Origin: Pseudoalteromonas sp. T1lg75
GTDB taxonomy: Bacteria; Pseudomonadota; Gammaproteobacteria; Enterobacterales; Alteromonadaceae
NCBI RefSeq assembly: GCF_002964705.1
Contig: NZ_PQCD01000049.1
Location: 186,001-250,000, forward strand
Direction of reading: 5' to 3'
DNA length: 64,000 bases
In this document: positions 35,136 to 44,091 of the stretch, one piece after another
Numbering within the stretch: position 1 is the stretch's first letter
How the letters are laid out: the number at the start of each line of letters is the position of its first letter
Notes under the pieces: model-generated
What the model was told of the DNA's origin: nothing
The model's input: only the letters and a program-made list of their open reading frames with translations
Databases searched by the model: none
Made by a program: the position numbers and the translations under genes

Positions 35136-35873
35136 ATGCTTAAAAAGACTTTAATGACCTTATCGGCGCTGCTGCTAACGGCCTGTGCTCAGGTGCCGCC
35201 GGAGAAAGAAGACCCGCGCGACCCGTTGCAAAGTGTTAACCGTCCTATCTATGACTTCAATATGGACGTCCTCGACGCTTATATTTTACGTCCTGTAGCA
35301 GTCGGTTATGTAGAGGTGACCCCGGCGCCGGTGCGTCGTTCAATCGCCAATTTCACCGACAATATCAGCGCCCCTACGGATGCCATTAACGCCGCGCTGC
35401 AAGGCAAGGCGGATCGCACCGGCATCGCCGTGGCGCGCTTTTTGGTCAATACCACGGTGGGTATCGCTGGCTTGTTCGATGTGGCAACCAGCTTAGGCCT
35501 TGAATATGTTGATGAAGACTTTGGCCAGACCCTGGGGGTTTGGGGTATAGGTGATGGCGCCTACCTGATGTTGCCGGGTATGGGTCCAAGCACCGCCCGC
35601 AACCTCACAGGCGATGTGGTGGATAACTTCGTGTTACCGGAAATCGCCCTGAGTACACCGGAAACCATCCTGGTATTTGTGTTGAAAGTGGTGGAAACCC
35701 GCGCTTCGTTGATCCCTCAAGAAAGCCTGTTGAATGAGTCGCTGGACCCTTATACCTTTGTTAAGGACGTCTATTATCAACGTCAGCTGTATGAGCTGTA
35801 TGATGGCAACCCGCCGCTTGAAGAAGAGCCGGAAGCTGAAGAATATGATGATAATTTCCTGGAAAATCTATAA
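35136..35873 (+). CDS. mlaA: Outer-membrane lipid asymmetry lipoprotein MlaA (VacJ)
   Basis: MlaA extracts mislocalised phospholipids from the outer membrane outer leaflet and passes them to the Mla pathway. The 245-residue protein has a lipoprotein signal with lipobox LTAC (C17). VacJ features follow: DPLQSVNRPIYDFNMDVLDAY (core VNRPIYDFNMDV), GQTLGVWGIGDGAYLMLPGMGPS (core GVWGIGDGAYLMLP). The acidic C-terminus is typical. It is the last gene of the ccm transcript by spacing, and a strong terminator follows. No other mla genes are nearby. Confidence 0.96.
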   Translation: MLKKTLMTLSALLLTACAQVPPEKEDPRDPLQSVNRPIYDFNMDVLDAYILRPVAVGYVEVTPAPVRRSIANFTDNISAPTDAINAALQGKADRTGIAVARFLVNTTVGIAGLFDVATSLGLEYVDEDFGQTLGVWGIGDGAYLMLPGMGPSTARNLTGDVVDNFVLPEIALSTPETILVFVLKVVETRASLIPQESLLNESLDPYTFVKDVYYQRQLYELYDGNPPLEEEPEAEEYDDNFLENL

Positions 35874-35875
35874 TA

Positions 35876-35904
35876 AAAAAAGCCTGCATTGAGCAGGCTT
35901 TTTT
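35876..35904 (+). terminator. Bidirectional rho-independent terminator between mlaA and the EAL-HDOD gene
   Basis: AGCCTGC and GCAGGCT form the stem around a 5-nt loop, flanked by an A-run on the left and a T-run on the right. It can stop mlaA transcription and also the convergent gene. Confidence 0.93.
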
Positions 35905-35920
35905 ATTTATCAATGCGGGC

Positions 35921-37141
35921 TTACATGATTGCCTGCATTTGTTCATGGGCCCATTGAATGGCCTCATGATAGGCATCGGGCACGCGCTTGGCATCAAGCT
36001 TCATCTTATCTATGGTGCCATTGGCCTGTTGCCACTGGGCCTGCTCATACTGTTCAACCAGGGCCAGGTAATCACCTAGTTCGCCCTCACCGTCGCGCAG
36101 CGCCGCCTTGATATCGTTGGCCAAGGGTAAGCGCTCTACTACTTCAGCCATGCTTTGATCTAAGATGGCATCAAGCAGTGACATCATGGCCGTTAGGAAG
36201 GCGCGGCTCGCGTCCACCTGATCCGGATGCTGCTCCGCTAATATTTCGGCAAAACGGGCTCGGGTTAAGGACAAGCGCATCAGTTCAGCGGGTTTATCCG
36301 AGGATAACTGGGCGGCAAATAACAGGGATAAGAATTTTTTGATTTCCTTGGCACCAAGCACCACTAAGGCCTGCTTAATGGTGGCGATTTCCGTACGGCG
36401 TTTAAACATGGCCGAGTTGGAATAGCGCAGCAGCTTGTAGGAAAGGTTAACGTCGCGCTCGAACACTGCGGTGATCTTGGCTAGGTCCAGTTCGGTGGTG
36501 GAGGTTTCATAAAGCAGTTCCGCCAGGGTCAGCTCGGAAGGCGGCAGTGCTTTACTTTGCACCATTTCCGGCTTGGAGAAGAAGAAACCTTGGAAAAAGC
36601 TAAAGCCAAGATCCATCGCCTGTTGATACTGCTCATGGGTTTCGACCTTTTCCGCCAGCAGTTTAATATGGGGGAAAGCTTTAATGGCGTCGATCACTTC
36701 CTCGATTTGCTCCACCGGGGTTTGCAAATAATCGATTTTGATAATGTCGATATAGGGGTAGAAGTGACGCCAGACATTCTGGTGTTTGTAGTCATCGAGC
36801 GCCAGGGTATAGCCGCGCTCTTTGAGCTCCTTGGTGAGGGCCAGCAGGCGTTTGCCCGGTTGCACCGTCTCAAGGATCTCCACGACGATTTCGTCGCTCC
36901 CCATGGTGGTGGCATAGCCCTTGGCCAGCGTTTCCAGGGTGAAATTAATATAGGCGGGCTTGTTTCCGGTTAGCTCTTCAAGGCCAAAGGTAAACTGACT
37001 GCCTTCAATCAGTCGCGAAGTGGCTTCGTCGCCATTGATCTGGGGGAAGACGTTATCAAGACCATCGCGAAAGAGGAGTTCATAGCCTACCAGGGATTTA
37101 TCTCTGTCGAGAATGGGTTGTCGCGCAGCGTAGAAATTCAT
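35921..37141 (-). CDS. EAL-HDOD signalling protein (YuxH/CdgJ-type)
   Basis: The 406-residue protein joins an EAL cyclic-di-GMP phosphodiesterase-type domain (about 1-195) to an HDOD domain (about 200-390). Several EAL catalytic positions are kept: E in YELLFRD, N in YINFTLE, E in IVVEILE, DD in LALDDYK, K in IIKID, E in AEKVET and Q in QGFFFSKP. The signature itself is ELL rather than EAL, and the loop after DD is YK rather than FG. It could be an active enzyme or a c-di-GMP sensor; related Vibrio CdgJ affects motility. It is a single gene, convergent to mlaA. Confidence 0.88.
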   Translation of the reverse strand: MNFYAARQPILDRDKSLVGYELLFRDGLDNVFPQINGDEATSRLIEGSQFTFGLEELTGNKPAYINFTLETLAKGYATTMGSDEIVVEILETVQPGKRLLALTKELKERGYTLALDDYKHQNVWRHFYPYIDIIKIDYLQTPVEQIEEVIDAIKAFPHIKLLAEKVETHEQYQQAMDLGFSFFQGFFFSKPEMVQSKALPPSELTLAELLYETSTTELDLAKITAVFERDVNLSYKLLRYSNSAMFKRRTEIATIKQALVVLGAKEIKKFLSLLFAAQLSSDKPAELMRLSLTRARFAEILAEQHPDQVDASRAFLTAMMSLLDAILDQSMAEVVERLPLANDIKAALRDGEGELGDYLALVEQYEQAQWQQANGTIDKMKLDAKRVPDAYHEAIQWAHEQMQAIM

Positions 37142-37518
37142 TTGTCACATCCAAACTGGTTGCTTATTAGTTAGAGCCATAGTCCGTTACGGGTGCCAAT
37201 TAATCTGACTCAAATTGTTCTACCAATATATGAGAAATTTAAGTGGCTTTCACCCAGTATTATATACTTTTGTCACGATTAAAAAGTACTTTTTACTTTA
37301 AAACAACATACTAGGCTCAGGTCTAGCCTCTGGTGTTGCCATTATGGCAACGAGTCGAACAATTTTGCGACAAACGCACTAATTGGAGTTGCCCCCGTTC
37401 GCCATGCTATAGTAGGCGACTCGGTTGTAATCGACAGCCGTATAACACAATAACAAATAGCTTTGAGCCCTGCTGCGGCCAAGGCACGCACTATTTAGCG
37501 CTAAAGTTGGAGGCTAGT
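37142..37518. promoter_or_regulatory. Divergent intergenic region between the EAL-HDOD gene and putP
   Basis: This 377-nt AT-rich stretch has no convincing gene and should hold promoters for both divergent genes. It contains two perfect palindromes. AAAAAGTACTTTTT lies at 37281-37294. GTTGCCATTATGGCAAC, with 8-bp arms around one base, lies at 37335-37351. A TATAGT about 105 nt before putP could be a -10 element, but no well-spaced -35 was found. Confidence 0.5.
37335..37351. promoter_or_regulatory. 17-bp perfect palindrome, putative operator
   Basis: GTTGCCAT-T-ATGGCAAC has perfect 8-bp arms, the form expected of a dimeric repressor or activator site. It lies about 170 nt upstream of the putP start and 195 nt upstream of the EAL-HDOD start. 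The cognate regulator is unknown. Confidence 0.5.
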
Positions 37519-39057
37519 TTGGAATTAGGTACGATAATATCACTCGCCATTTATTTTATTGCCATGCTTGGCATAGGCTTGTATGCCTATAAAAAATCGA
37601 CCGATGATGTATCTGGCTATATGCTCGGTGGTCGAAACCTATCGCCAAGTGTTGCCGCCCTGTCAGCCGGGGCTTCGGATATGAGTGGTTGGTTACTTAT
37701 GGGCTTGCCTGGAGCCATGTATTTATTTGGCTTGAGCAAGGTATGGATTGCCATCGGTCTGGTACTCGGTGCCTGGGCTAACTACTTCCTGGTTGCACCG
37801 CGTTTGCGTGTGTACACGGAAAGAGCCAATGACGCCATTACCATCCCGGATTACTTTGCCAATCGCTTTGCCGATAACAAAAACATTCTTCGCGTTATTT
37901 CCGCCATCGTCATCATCGTCTTCTTCACCTTGTACACCTCATCCGGTGTGGTTGCCGGCGGTAAGCTGTTCGAGAATTCCTTTGGTATGAGTTACGAAAC
38001 CGGCTTGTATGTGACCACCGGCGTGGTGGTGCTATACACCCTGTTTGGTGGCTTTTTAGCGGTGAGCATGACCGACTTCGTCCAGGGTTGTATCATGTTT
38101 GTGTCGTTACTGGCGGTGCCGGTGGCCACCTATATGATGCTTGATCAACCGGTGTTCGAAACGCTTGGCAATGCCAGTTATGATTTGCTGTTGGCCTCGC
38201 CTAAAGAGAGCGAAGTGCATGCAATGAATATGATGGACTGGTTTGCCGGTGGCTCTACCATTGCCATTATTTCTGCCATGGCCTGGGGTCTAGGTTATTT
38301 TGGTCAGCCGCATATTATTGTGCGCTTTATGTCGGTGCGCTCGGTGAAGGTAATGCCGACCATGCGTCGTATCGGTATGTCGTGGATGACCTTGTCGGCC
38401 ATAGGTGCGGTATTAACCGGTTTATTTGGTGCCGCCTATATGCTGGAAAATCAAATGCCCATCGACGACAAAGAAACCATCTTCCTAGTTCTTTCCGAGC
38501 TGCTGTTCCACCCCTTGGTGGCCGGTTTCCTACTGGCGGCTATTTTGGCGGCCATCATGAGTACCATTTCATCTCAGCTATTGGTGTGCTCTAGCTCGCT
38601 AACCGAGGACTTCTATCGCATTTATGTGCGCCGAGAAGCGTCTCAAAAAGAATTGGTATTGATAGGCCGTATTAGTGTGCTGTTAGTGGCCCTGTGTGCC
38701 ATTTACCTTGCCTACGACCGCGACAGTTCGATTCTGGATCTGGTAAGTAATGCCTGGGCTGGTTTCGGTGCCGCCTTTGGTCCATTGGTTCTGTTTAGCC
38801 TGTACTGGAAACGCATGAACCTGCAAGGCGCGATTGCCGGTATGGTGGTGGGTGCCGCGACCGTGTTGTTCTGGATTTATGCACCTATCAGCATTAACGG
38901 TCAAAGCCTGAGCAGCATTATTTATGAAATCGTCCCTGGCTTTATCCTGTCGTGTATCGCCATTGTGGTGGTGTCACTGGCAACCAAAGAGCCAAGCGAC
39001 GAGCTTATTGCTACCTTTGAGCAGGTAGAGGATTCGCTGAAAGCCGAACTTAACTAA
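37519..39057 (+). CDS. putP: Sodium/proline symporter PutP
   Basis: PutP imports proline with Na+ across the inner membrane. The frame extends further upstream, but a TTG preceded by GGAGG at 5 nt gives the usual N-terminus and 512 residues (E. coli 502). Thirteen membrane segments are expected. The SSS-family Na+-site stretch LSAGASDMSGWLLMGLPGA is present, as is FGQPHIIVRFMSVRSVK. It is flanked by its own promoter region and a strong terminator, so it is monocistronic. putA is not in the window. Confidence 0.94.
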   Translation: MELGTIISLAIYFIAMLGIGLYAYKKSTDDVSGYMLGGRNLSPSVAALSAGASDMSGWLLMGLPGAMYLFGLSKVWIAIGLVLGAWANYFLVAPRLRVYTERANDAITIPDYFANRFADNKNILRVISAIVIIVFFTLYTSSGVVAGGKLFENSFGMSYETGLYVTTGVVVLYTLFGGFLAVSMTDFVQGCIMFVSLLAVPVATYMMLDQPVFETLGNASYDLLLASPKESEVHAMNMMDWFAGGSTIAIISAMAWGLGYFGQPHIIVRFMSVRSVKVMPTMRRIGMSWMTLSAIGAVLTGLFGAAYMLENQMPIDDKETIFLVLSELLFHPLVAGFLLAAILAAIMSTISSQLLVCSSSLTEDFYRIYVRREASQKELVLIGRISVLLVALCAIYLAYDRDSSILDLVSNAWAGFGAAFGPLVLFSLYWKRMNLQGAIAGMVVGAATVLFWIYAPISINGQSLSSIIYEIVPGFILSCIAIVVVSLATKEPSDELIATFEQVEDSLKAELN

Positions 39058-39103
39058 GCCCAAGCTAAGAGCTAGTTTATAGCTCGCTTAGAGACACAAA
39101 AAA

Positions 39104-39134
39104 GCCACCCTTAGTTTGCTGAGGGTGGCTTTTT
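39104..39134 (+). terminator. Rho-independent terminator after putP
   Basis: GCCACCCTTAG and CTGAGGGTGGC form an 11-bp stem with one G-T pair and a TTTG loop, preceded by six A and followed by TTTTT. It can also serve the convergent anti-sigma gene. Confidence 0.95.
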
Positions 39135-39155
39135 GCTATCCGGGGTAGCACCGCT

Positions 39156-39875
39156 TTATAACCAATGCAGCGATTGGTTGATACGACTTTGATATTCATC
39201 GATGGGCGCCTTGGCGGCGGCCACTAAAATGGCATCACCCTGCGGGAAGTGGGAAACCCGCCCGGCAAAACGCTGATCGGAGAAGTAGTTATCGCCCAGG
39301 TATTCATTATTGGTGGGAACGATAAATACCGTCATGGGGCCAAAGTCCGACTCAAACACCAGGTGCAGACTCTTCTGCCCCTTAAAGCGGCAAAAGCGAG
39401 CATAGGTCACCTCTCCGGGCAGGGCACTTAACTGGCCACCCAATTCACTAAGACGGGCATTGACCGTCGCCATATCGAGACGATCCTGGGATTCCAGCGA
39501 GTCGATTTCATGATAGACATGAGCCAGGGCATGCTCGCCTATGGTCAGGGTCGGGCTATTTAGCTGATACAAGGCCACGGAAAACACTATGGCAATGCTG
39601 GCAGCCAGCGCCAGATACCAAGGACGCTTAACCGAGCGGGGCATGGGCACGCAAACGTCACTCCCGTCATCGCTCATGCTTTGCCTCAGAATAATCTTGT
39701 CGGCCAGGCTCTCCGGCACGGGCACCTGCATGGCCTGCTGGAGCTCCTTATCAAAGCTCTTGAGCTCATTGACCAGGGCTAAGCGCTCGGGACTTTGTTG
39801 TGCGTACTCAAGCAGCGCTTTGTCTTTGTCGTGCGGCTGGGCTAAAAGGCGCCGACGAAATTCGAGTTCATCCAT
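39156..39875 (-). CDS. DUF3379 anti-sigma factor-like membrane protein
   Basis: This is the probable membrane anti-sigma partner of the ECF sigma factor just upstream. The ATG with AGAGG at 6 nt gives 239 residues starting MDELEFRRRLLAQP; an ATG eight codons earlier is possible. A cytoplasmic helical domain to about residue 80 is followed by one transmembrane helix (about 87-104) and a periplasmic domain. It overlaps the sigma gene by 8 nt, the usual sigma/anti-sigma coupling. The stimulus it senses is unknown. Confidence 0.85.
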   Translation of the reverse strand: MDELEFRRRLLAQPHDKDKALLEYAQQSPERLALVNELKSFDKELQQAMQVPVPESLADKIILRQSMSDDGSDVCVPMPRSVKRPWYLALAASIAIVFSVALYQLNSPTLTIGEHALAHVYHEIDSLESQDRLDMATVNARLSELGGQLSALPGEVTYARFCRFKGQKSLHLVFESDFGPMTVFIVPTNNEYLGDNYFSDQRFAGRVSHFPQGDAILVAAAKAPIDEYQSRINQSLHWL

Positions 39876-40392
39876 TGGGGGCCTCTGTAAATTTGTCATC
39901 GTTACGAGTTAATGCGTCTTTTAACTGGTTTCGAGCCCGGTATAAGCGCGTCATTACCGTGTTTTTGTTGAGATTAAGGATATCGGCAATTTCCTCGCCG
40001 CTGCACCCGGCCATCACCTGCAATATCAAGGGTTCCTTGTATTCGTCCGGTAAGGCCATGATATGTCGTTGCAGCACGGTCAGTTCCATATCGTCATCGA
40101 GCGCGGTATTGTGCTCATCGACTAGTGTGTCTTGCTCGACATCGCTGTAATCAAACTGTTTACGTTCAAAGCGACGGGCGTTTTCACGGCGCAGTATGGT
40201 CAGCAGCCACGACTTAGCCGCGCCCTGATCCTGCAAGGAATCCAACGATCGCCACGCTCTTAAAAATGTTTCTTGGACCAGATCCTCAGCCACAGTGGCA
40301 TCCTTGCTTAGCCAAAAGGCAAAACGATAGAGCTCTTTGTGGTAGACCTGCACCAGCGCTTCATAGCGCTTTTGTTTATCTGCCATGCCCAT
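39868..40392 (-). CDS. ECF-family RNA polymerase sigma factor
   Basis: The 174-residue product has region 2 (LYRFAFWLSKDATVAEDLVQ, then ETFLRAWRSL) and region 4 (MALPDEYKEPLILQVMAGCS, then GEEIADILNLNKNTVMTRLYRAR) typical of group 4 sigma factors. ATG with ACAGGT upstream is preferred; the frame is open for 24 more codons. It is followed by an overlapping DUF3379 anti-sigma gene and preceded by the Bat operon on the same strand, separated by a hairpin. Target genes cannot be inferred from the window. Confidence 0.9.
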   Translation of the reverse strand: MGMADKQKRYEALVQVYHKELYRFAFWLSKDATVAEDLVQETFLRAWRSLDSLQDQGAAKSWLLTILRRENARRFERKQFDYSDVEQDTLVDEHNTALDDDMELTVLQRHIMALPDEYKEPLILQVMAGCSGEEIADILNLNKNTVMTRLYRARNQLKDALTRNDDKFTEAPNG

Positions 40393-40442
40393 AAAGACCT
40401 GTAATGGCGAAAAATTATTTCGTGAAAGGTGAAAATTTTGCA

Positions 40443-40470
40443 CCTGGCTTGCGACGCAGCGCAAACCAGG
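40443..40470 (-). terminator. Hairpin between batD and the ECF sigma gene
   Basis: CCTGG-TTGCG and CGCAA-CCAGG arms, interrupted by one mismatch, form a 10-bp stem around ACGCAG. On the minus strand it is followed by GCAAAATTTT rather than a clean T-run, so it could be a weak terminator, a processing site or a leader structure of the sigma gene. Confidence 0.45.
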
Positions 40471-40481
40471 CGACCAAGGTT

Positions 40482-42110
40482 TTAATACAAGGAGTCTAGC
40501 TCAGCTTTTTGCTTATGGCTGGGGCGCGGGGTGTGTGCCGCAGCCTTGGCGATGCGATTGTAGTCAACCTCGGGTGCACTTGTGCTGTACAGAGATTGGC
40601 GCAGCTTAGCGAATTCCTGCACCGCATCCTGTGGCCACAGCGCAAGCCAGGCATCTATGTTGCCATAGTGAGACTTGGCGTAGATGTCGATGGCTTGATA
40701 GAGGGCTTTAGCGTCTCCTCTGTTGGCGGCGTTTTGGATATCGCCTACCTTGACGGGGGCACTTGCCGTTGATTCTTGGCTTTGCTCCACAGCCTGTGCT
40801 TTTTTACGCTTGTGACTGAGCCACCACAGCAGCAGGGTCAGTAACCATAAGGCATAGCCGGGCAGGGCCAGCCACCAGGGTAGAGAGCCTGTTTCGCCTT
40901 GGGTGACGGTCGTCTTGTCGTCTTTACGAGCCTCTGCATCGGCTGTGGCGGTTTGCTCTGCTTGGGGCGGCTCACTGGGGGCCACTATTGTTCCGTCGGC
41001 GGCGACCACGGTGATTTGCTGCTCGGGGACACTCGCCACCTGCTCACGCCCGGTAACGGTATTAAACCAGTTGATTGAAATCGCCGGCAGGGTGTAGGTG
41101 CCCGGCTTTTGCGGCACATAGGCGATAGAGGTCTTGGTCTGCGCAATGATGCGGCCATTACGAACCACATGGGTGCGCTCGGACTGATCCGCATAACTGC
41201 GCACCGCCTCAACTTCACTGCTGGTTACATCCGGCAATTGTTCCTTGGTAACATTGAGTGCGGTGAGCGTAAGCGTACGAGTGATCGGCGTGCCTACCTT
41301 AACCTCTTGTTCCAGGCCTTGCCATTGCTCGCTTAAATCAACCAACTCACTGGGCAGCCAGGCGCCGCTGTACTGCGCCGGGGTGGGTTTTACATCCACC
41401 AATTGACTCGTGCCACGGGCGCTGACGGCCACCGGGCGGTAGTTTACACGGGCTTTGCCGTTGAATACCGGTGCCTCTAGTTCAAAGGTGCCGCTTTTCT
41501 GCGGTTGGATCAGATACTCGCGCTGGATCACCCGATAGCGGCGACCGTCGACCACTTCCTGACTTTCGCTGTCGCGACCTAACTGAGCCAAATTTGCTTC
41601 GCTCATTGCCGGTGCGGTCATGGCCGCATCGATAAGGTCGACGCCGACGTAAAGTTTTACGGTATAAATGGCTGCCTGTTGCACATATAAGCTTGCCGGA
41701 GTGAGCTCGGTTTTAATAAAGGCGTTATTGCCATCGCCCTGGGCATCCTTATTGGCGACCACATTGAGCGTAAAGGGTTCGGAGCTCACACCCTTGATGT
41801 TGAAGGCCGGGATCTCATATTGGCCAGGCTCGCGGGCCATCAGTTCCACCCGCCAGCTGGTTTGGCGGCTGACTACGCCGTTGACCATCTGGGTATTGGT
41901 GCTGCGATAAGTAGGGCCGACCACAAAGTGCCGTAACAAGGCGTCTGTGTCCGGTTGGCTGCCTTTGATGGTGTCATCGGCGCTCAGGGTCAACATAAAG
42001 TATTCACCGGCGAGCACCGGGTTTTTATCGACGCTGGCTTCGAGCTGCGTCAAGGCGAAGTTCGGCAGGCTCAAGCAGATAAAGCAAATATATAAAAAAT
42101 TTCTTACCAT
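40482..42110 (-). CDS. batD: BatD-family membrane protein (aerotolerance operon)
   Basis: The 542-residue protein has a signal peptide (MVRNFLYICFICLSLPNFA), BatD-type beta-rich periplasmic domains (ASVDKNPVLAGEYFMLTLSA, core VDKNPVLAGEYFML; YLIQPQKSGTFELEAP) and a late transmembrane helix (WWLALPGYALWLLTLLLWWL). A cytoplasmic tail follows. BatD proteins accompany MoxR and VWA proteins in Bat operons and are linked to stress or envelope functions, with no agreed biochemical role. It overlaps the upstream gene by 7 nt and is last in the operon. Confidence 0.9.
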   Translation of the reverse strand: MVRNFLYICFICLSLPNFALTQLEASVDKNPVLAGEYFMLTLSADDTIKGSQPDTDALLRHFVVGPTYRSTNTQMVNGVVSRQTSWRVELMAREPGQYEIPAFNIKGVSSEPFTLNVVANKDAQGDGNNAFIKTELTPASLYVQQAAIYTVKLYVGVDLIDAAMTAPAMSEANLAQLGRDSESQEVVDGRRYRVIQREYLIQPQKSGTFELEAPVFNGKARVNYRPVAVSARGTSQLVDVKPTPAQYSGAWLPSELVDLSEQWQGLEQEVKVGTPITRTLTLTALNVTKEQLPDVTSSEVEAVRSYADQSERTHVVRNGRIIAQTKTSIAYVPQKPGTYTLPAISINWFNTVTGREQVASVPEQQITVVAADGTIVAPSEPPQAEQTATADAEARKDDKTTVTQGETGSLPWWLALPGYALWLLTLLLWWLSHKRKKAQAVEQSQESTASAPVKVGDIQNAANRGDAKALYQAIDIYAKSHYGNIDAWLALWPQDAVQEFAKLRQSLYSTSAPEVDYNRIAKAAAHTPRPSHKQKAELDSLY

Positions 42111-44091
42111 GACTTCTCTACTCCTTGTGGTAAGCGGCGGCGATAACGTTGACGTTGCTGGGCTTCGAGTTGCATTTTGTTGCGCAGCAGGATTTCCGGG
42201 TTGTCGGGGATTTTTCGTAGCAGTTGATTGAGCTGTTGCGCTTTTTCACGCTCTTCGGGACTGAGCTCGGCCATGGCAGCGGCTTGTTGCTCGCCATCTT
42301 GTTGTTCGCCGAGGGCTTGCTGTTGTGCTTTAGCTTGTTCTTGTGAGTCCTCGGACGAAGTCTCGGGCGAGGTCTCGGGCGAAGCCGCTGCGTCATTTTG
42401 TTGCTTTGCATTTTGTTGCGACGACTGCTCGTTCGATGACTCATTCGAGGATTCGGTCGAAGACTCGCCAGACTCTTGCTGTTCGTCTTGGTCCGACTTA
42501 TCGTCGGCCTGGGCGCTGTTTTGCGGGCGGTTGCGTTCATTGCTGTTACGCTCATTTTGCGCGCTGCTGCCACCGTTTTGTTGCTCGGAGTCGTCTTGTT
42601 GTTGCGACTCACCTTGTTGCTCAGAGCCTTGCTGCTGGCCACCTTGCTGCTGTTGTTGACCATCTTCTTGTTGTTGCGGGTCCTGGCCTTGGGAGTCTTG
42701 CTCCTGCCCTGAATCACCTTGTTGCTGCTCTTGCTGCTCTTGCTGCTTTTTCAACTGCTCCAGGGTGGCCTTATTGGCCTTTGCGGCCTCAAGATTGGGA
42801 TCTTTATCCAGGGCTTGCTGATAGCGCTCCAGGGCCTTGTCGATCTCGCCCAGTTGCGCCAGGGCATTACCCTGGTTATACAGGCCGGTGGCCGAGTTAT
42901 CCTTGTTAAAATCAGCCAAGGCTCCCTGATAGTCATGCTGCTGGTATTTGGCGGCGCCACTGAGCAAAGGGTTTTGCGCCTGTGCCGCCTGCTCATAGGC
43001 CTTGTCATGGTAGGCGTTGAGGGCATTTTGTTCGGCATTATTAAACCAGGACTGGCCGCTGGCGGCATGGGCCGGGCTCCATATTTGCGGCACCAGCACT
43101 AAGGCGGCACACAGCATAATGGCGCGGCGTTGCAGTTGCCATAGCAGCAAGGGCAGAACCAGTAATGCCAGATAGATGCCGGCATCGATTCGCCAAAGGG
43201 TTTGCTGGCTTTGTGCCTGCTGTGTTGTTTGTTCGCCTTTGGAAACCGCGAGAACACCAAGGTTGTCGCTGCTTGGCTGATAACGAATAAGTTTACCGCC
43301 ACCGAGCTGCGCCGGCGTTGCAGGCGCTCAAAGTTAGTCTTAGGAATGACGATTTGTCCCTGATTGTCTTTTAAGAAGCCGCCATCGGGCAAGCTGATGG
43401 GGGCGCCTTGCTCGCTGCCTATGGCATAGATATGCAAACGGTAGTCGTTGTTGCTGAGCCAGGTGCGGATATCGCCTTCTTCCTCAGCATCTATGCCATC
43501 GCTGATCAAAATAATGTCCCCTTGCGGGTAGTCGGCTTGCTCCAGCAGCTCCTGCGCCAGCGTCAGTGCCGCCAGTACATTACTGCCTTGCTCGGGCATA
43601 ATATCCGGGCTTAGGCTGGGGATAAGATTGGTCAGGGTTTGGCTGTCCGAGGTCAGCGGCGAAATGGTAAAGGCATCGCCAGCATAGGCGATGAGCGCCG
43701 TTTCACCTTCTTTAAACAGCTCCACCATATCCAAGGCCTTAAAGCGGGCCTGCTGCAGTCGGTTGGGGCTGATGTCTGTACTAAACATGGAGCGGGACAT
43801 GTCCATTACCATAACCCGCGCCATTTTCGCCTCATACACCGGCAGCTCTAGTTTGCTAAAGCTGGGTCCAGCCATGGCGACCACCATGAGTGCCAGCAGC
43901 AGGGCATTGAGCAACCCATTGTTTTGTCGTTGCTCAGCGCCTTCTTGCATTACTTGCGCCGCCAAATGGGGGGCTATCAAGGGTTGTTGCTGTTGTTCGT
44001 CTTTACTGGCAACCAGGCGCCAAATCAGGTAGAAGCCCGGCAGTAGCAGCAGCCATAAGAGATCGGGTCGTAAGAAAATAAATTCGGTCAT
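42104..44091 (-). pseudogene. batB: BatB/BatC fusion (VWA plus TPR), interrupted by a one-base deletion
   Basis: The 5' part encodes a VWA protein (two N-terminal helices, DMSRS MIDAS motif) in frame to NFERLQR. It then runs into 70 unrelated residues and a stop at 43099. The expected continuation AQLGGGKLIRYQPSSDNLGV lies in the -1 frame and runs through a membrane helix (YLALLVLPLLLWQLQRRA) into TPRs and a Gln/Glu/Ser-rich tail ending at 42104. One missing base around 43311-43314 (CGC-CG-GCG, probably CGC-CTG-GCG) explains this. Restored, it is a 662-residue VWA-TPR protein of the kind seen in Shewanella-type Bat operons. Error or true mutation cannot be told here. Confidence 0.85.

Noticed and set aside
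37333..37518. N-terminal extension of PutP by 62 codons.
   Set aside because: It would include the intergenic palindrome and gives a non-PutP sequence with many Cys and Arg; the TTG at 37519 has GGAGG and starts the first helix correctly.
42228..42712. Open frames opposite the Gln-rich BatC tail (Leu/Cys-rich products).
   Set aside because: They are antisense readings of CAG/CAA/GAA repeats and lack start signals.
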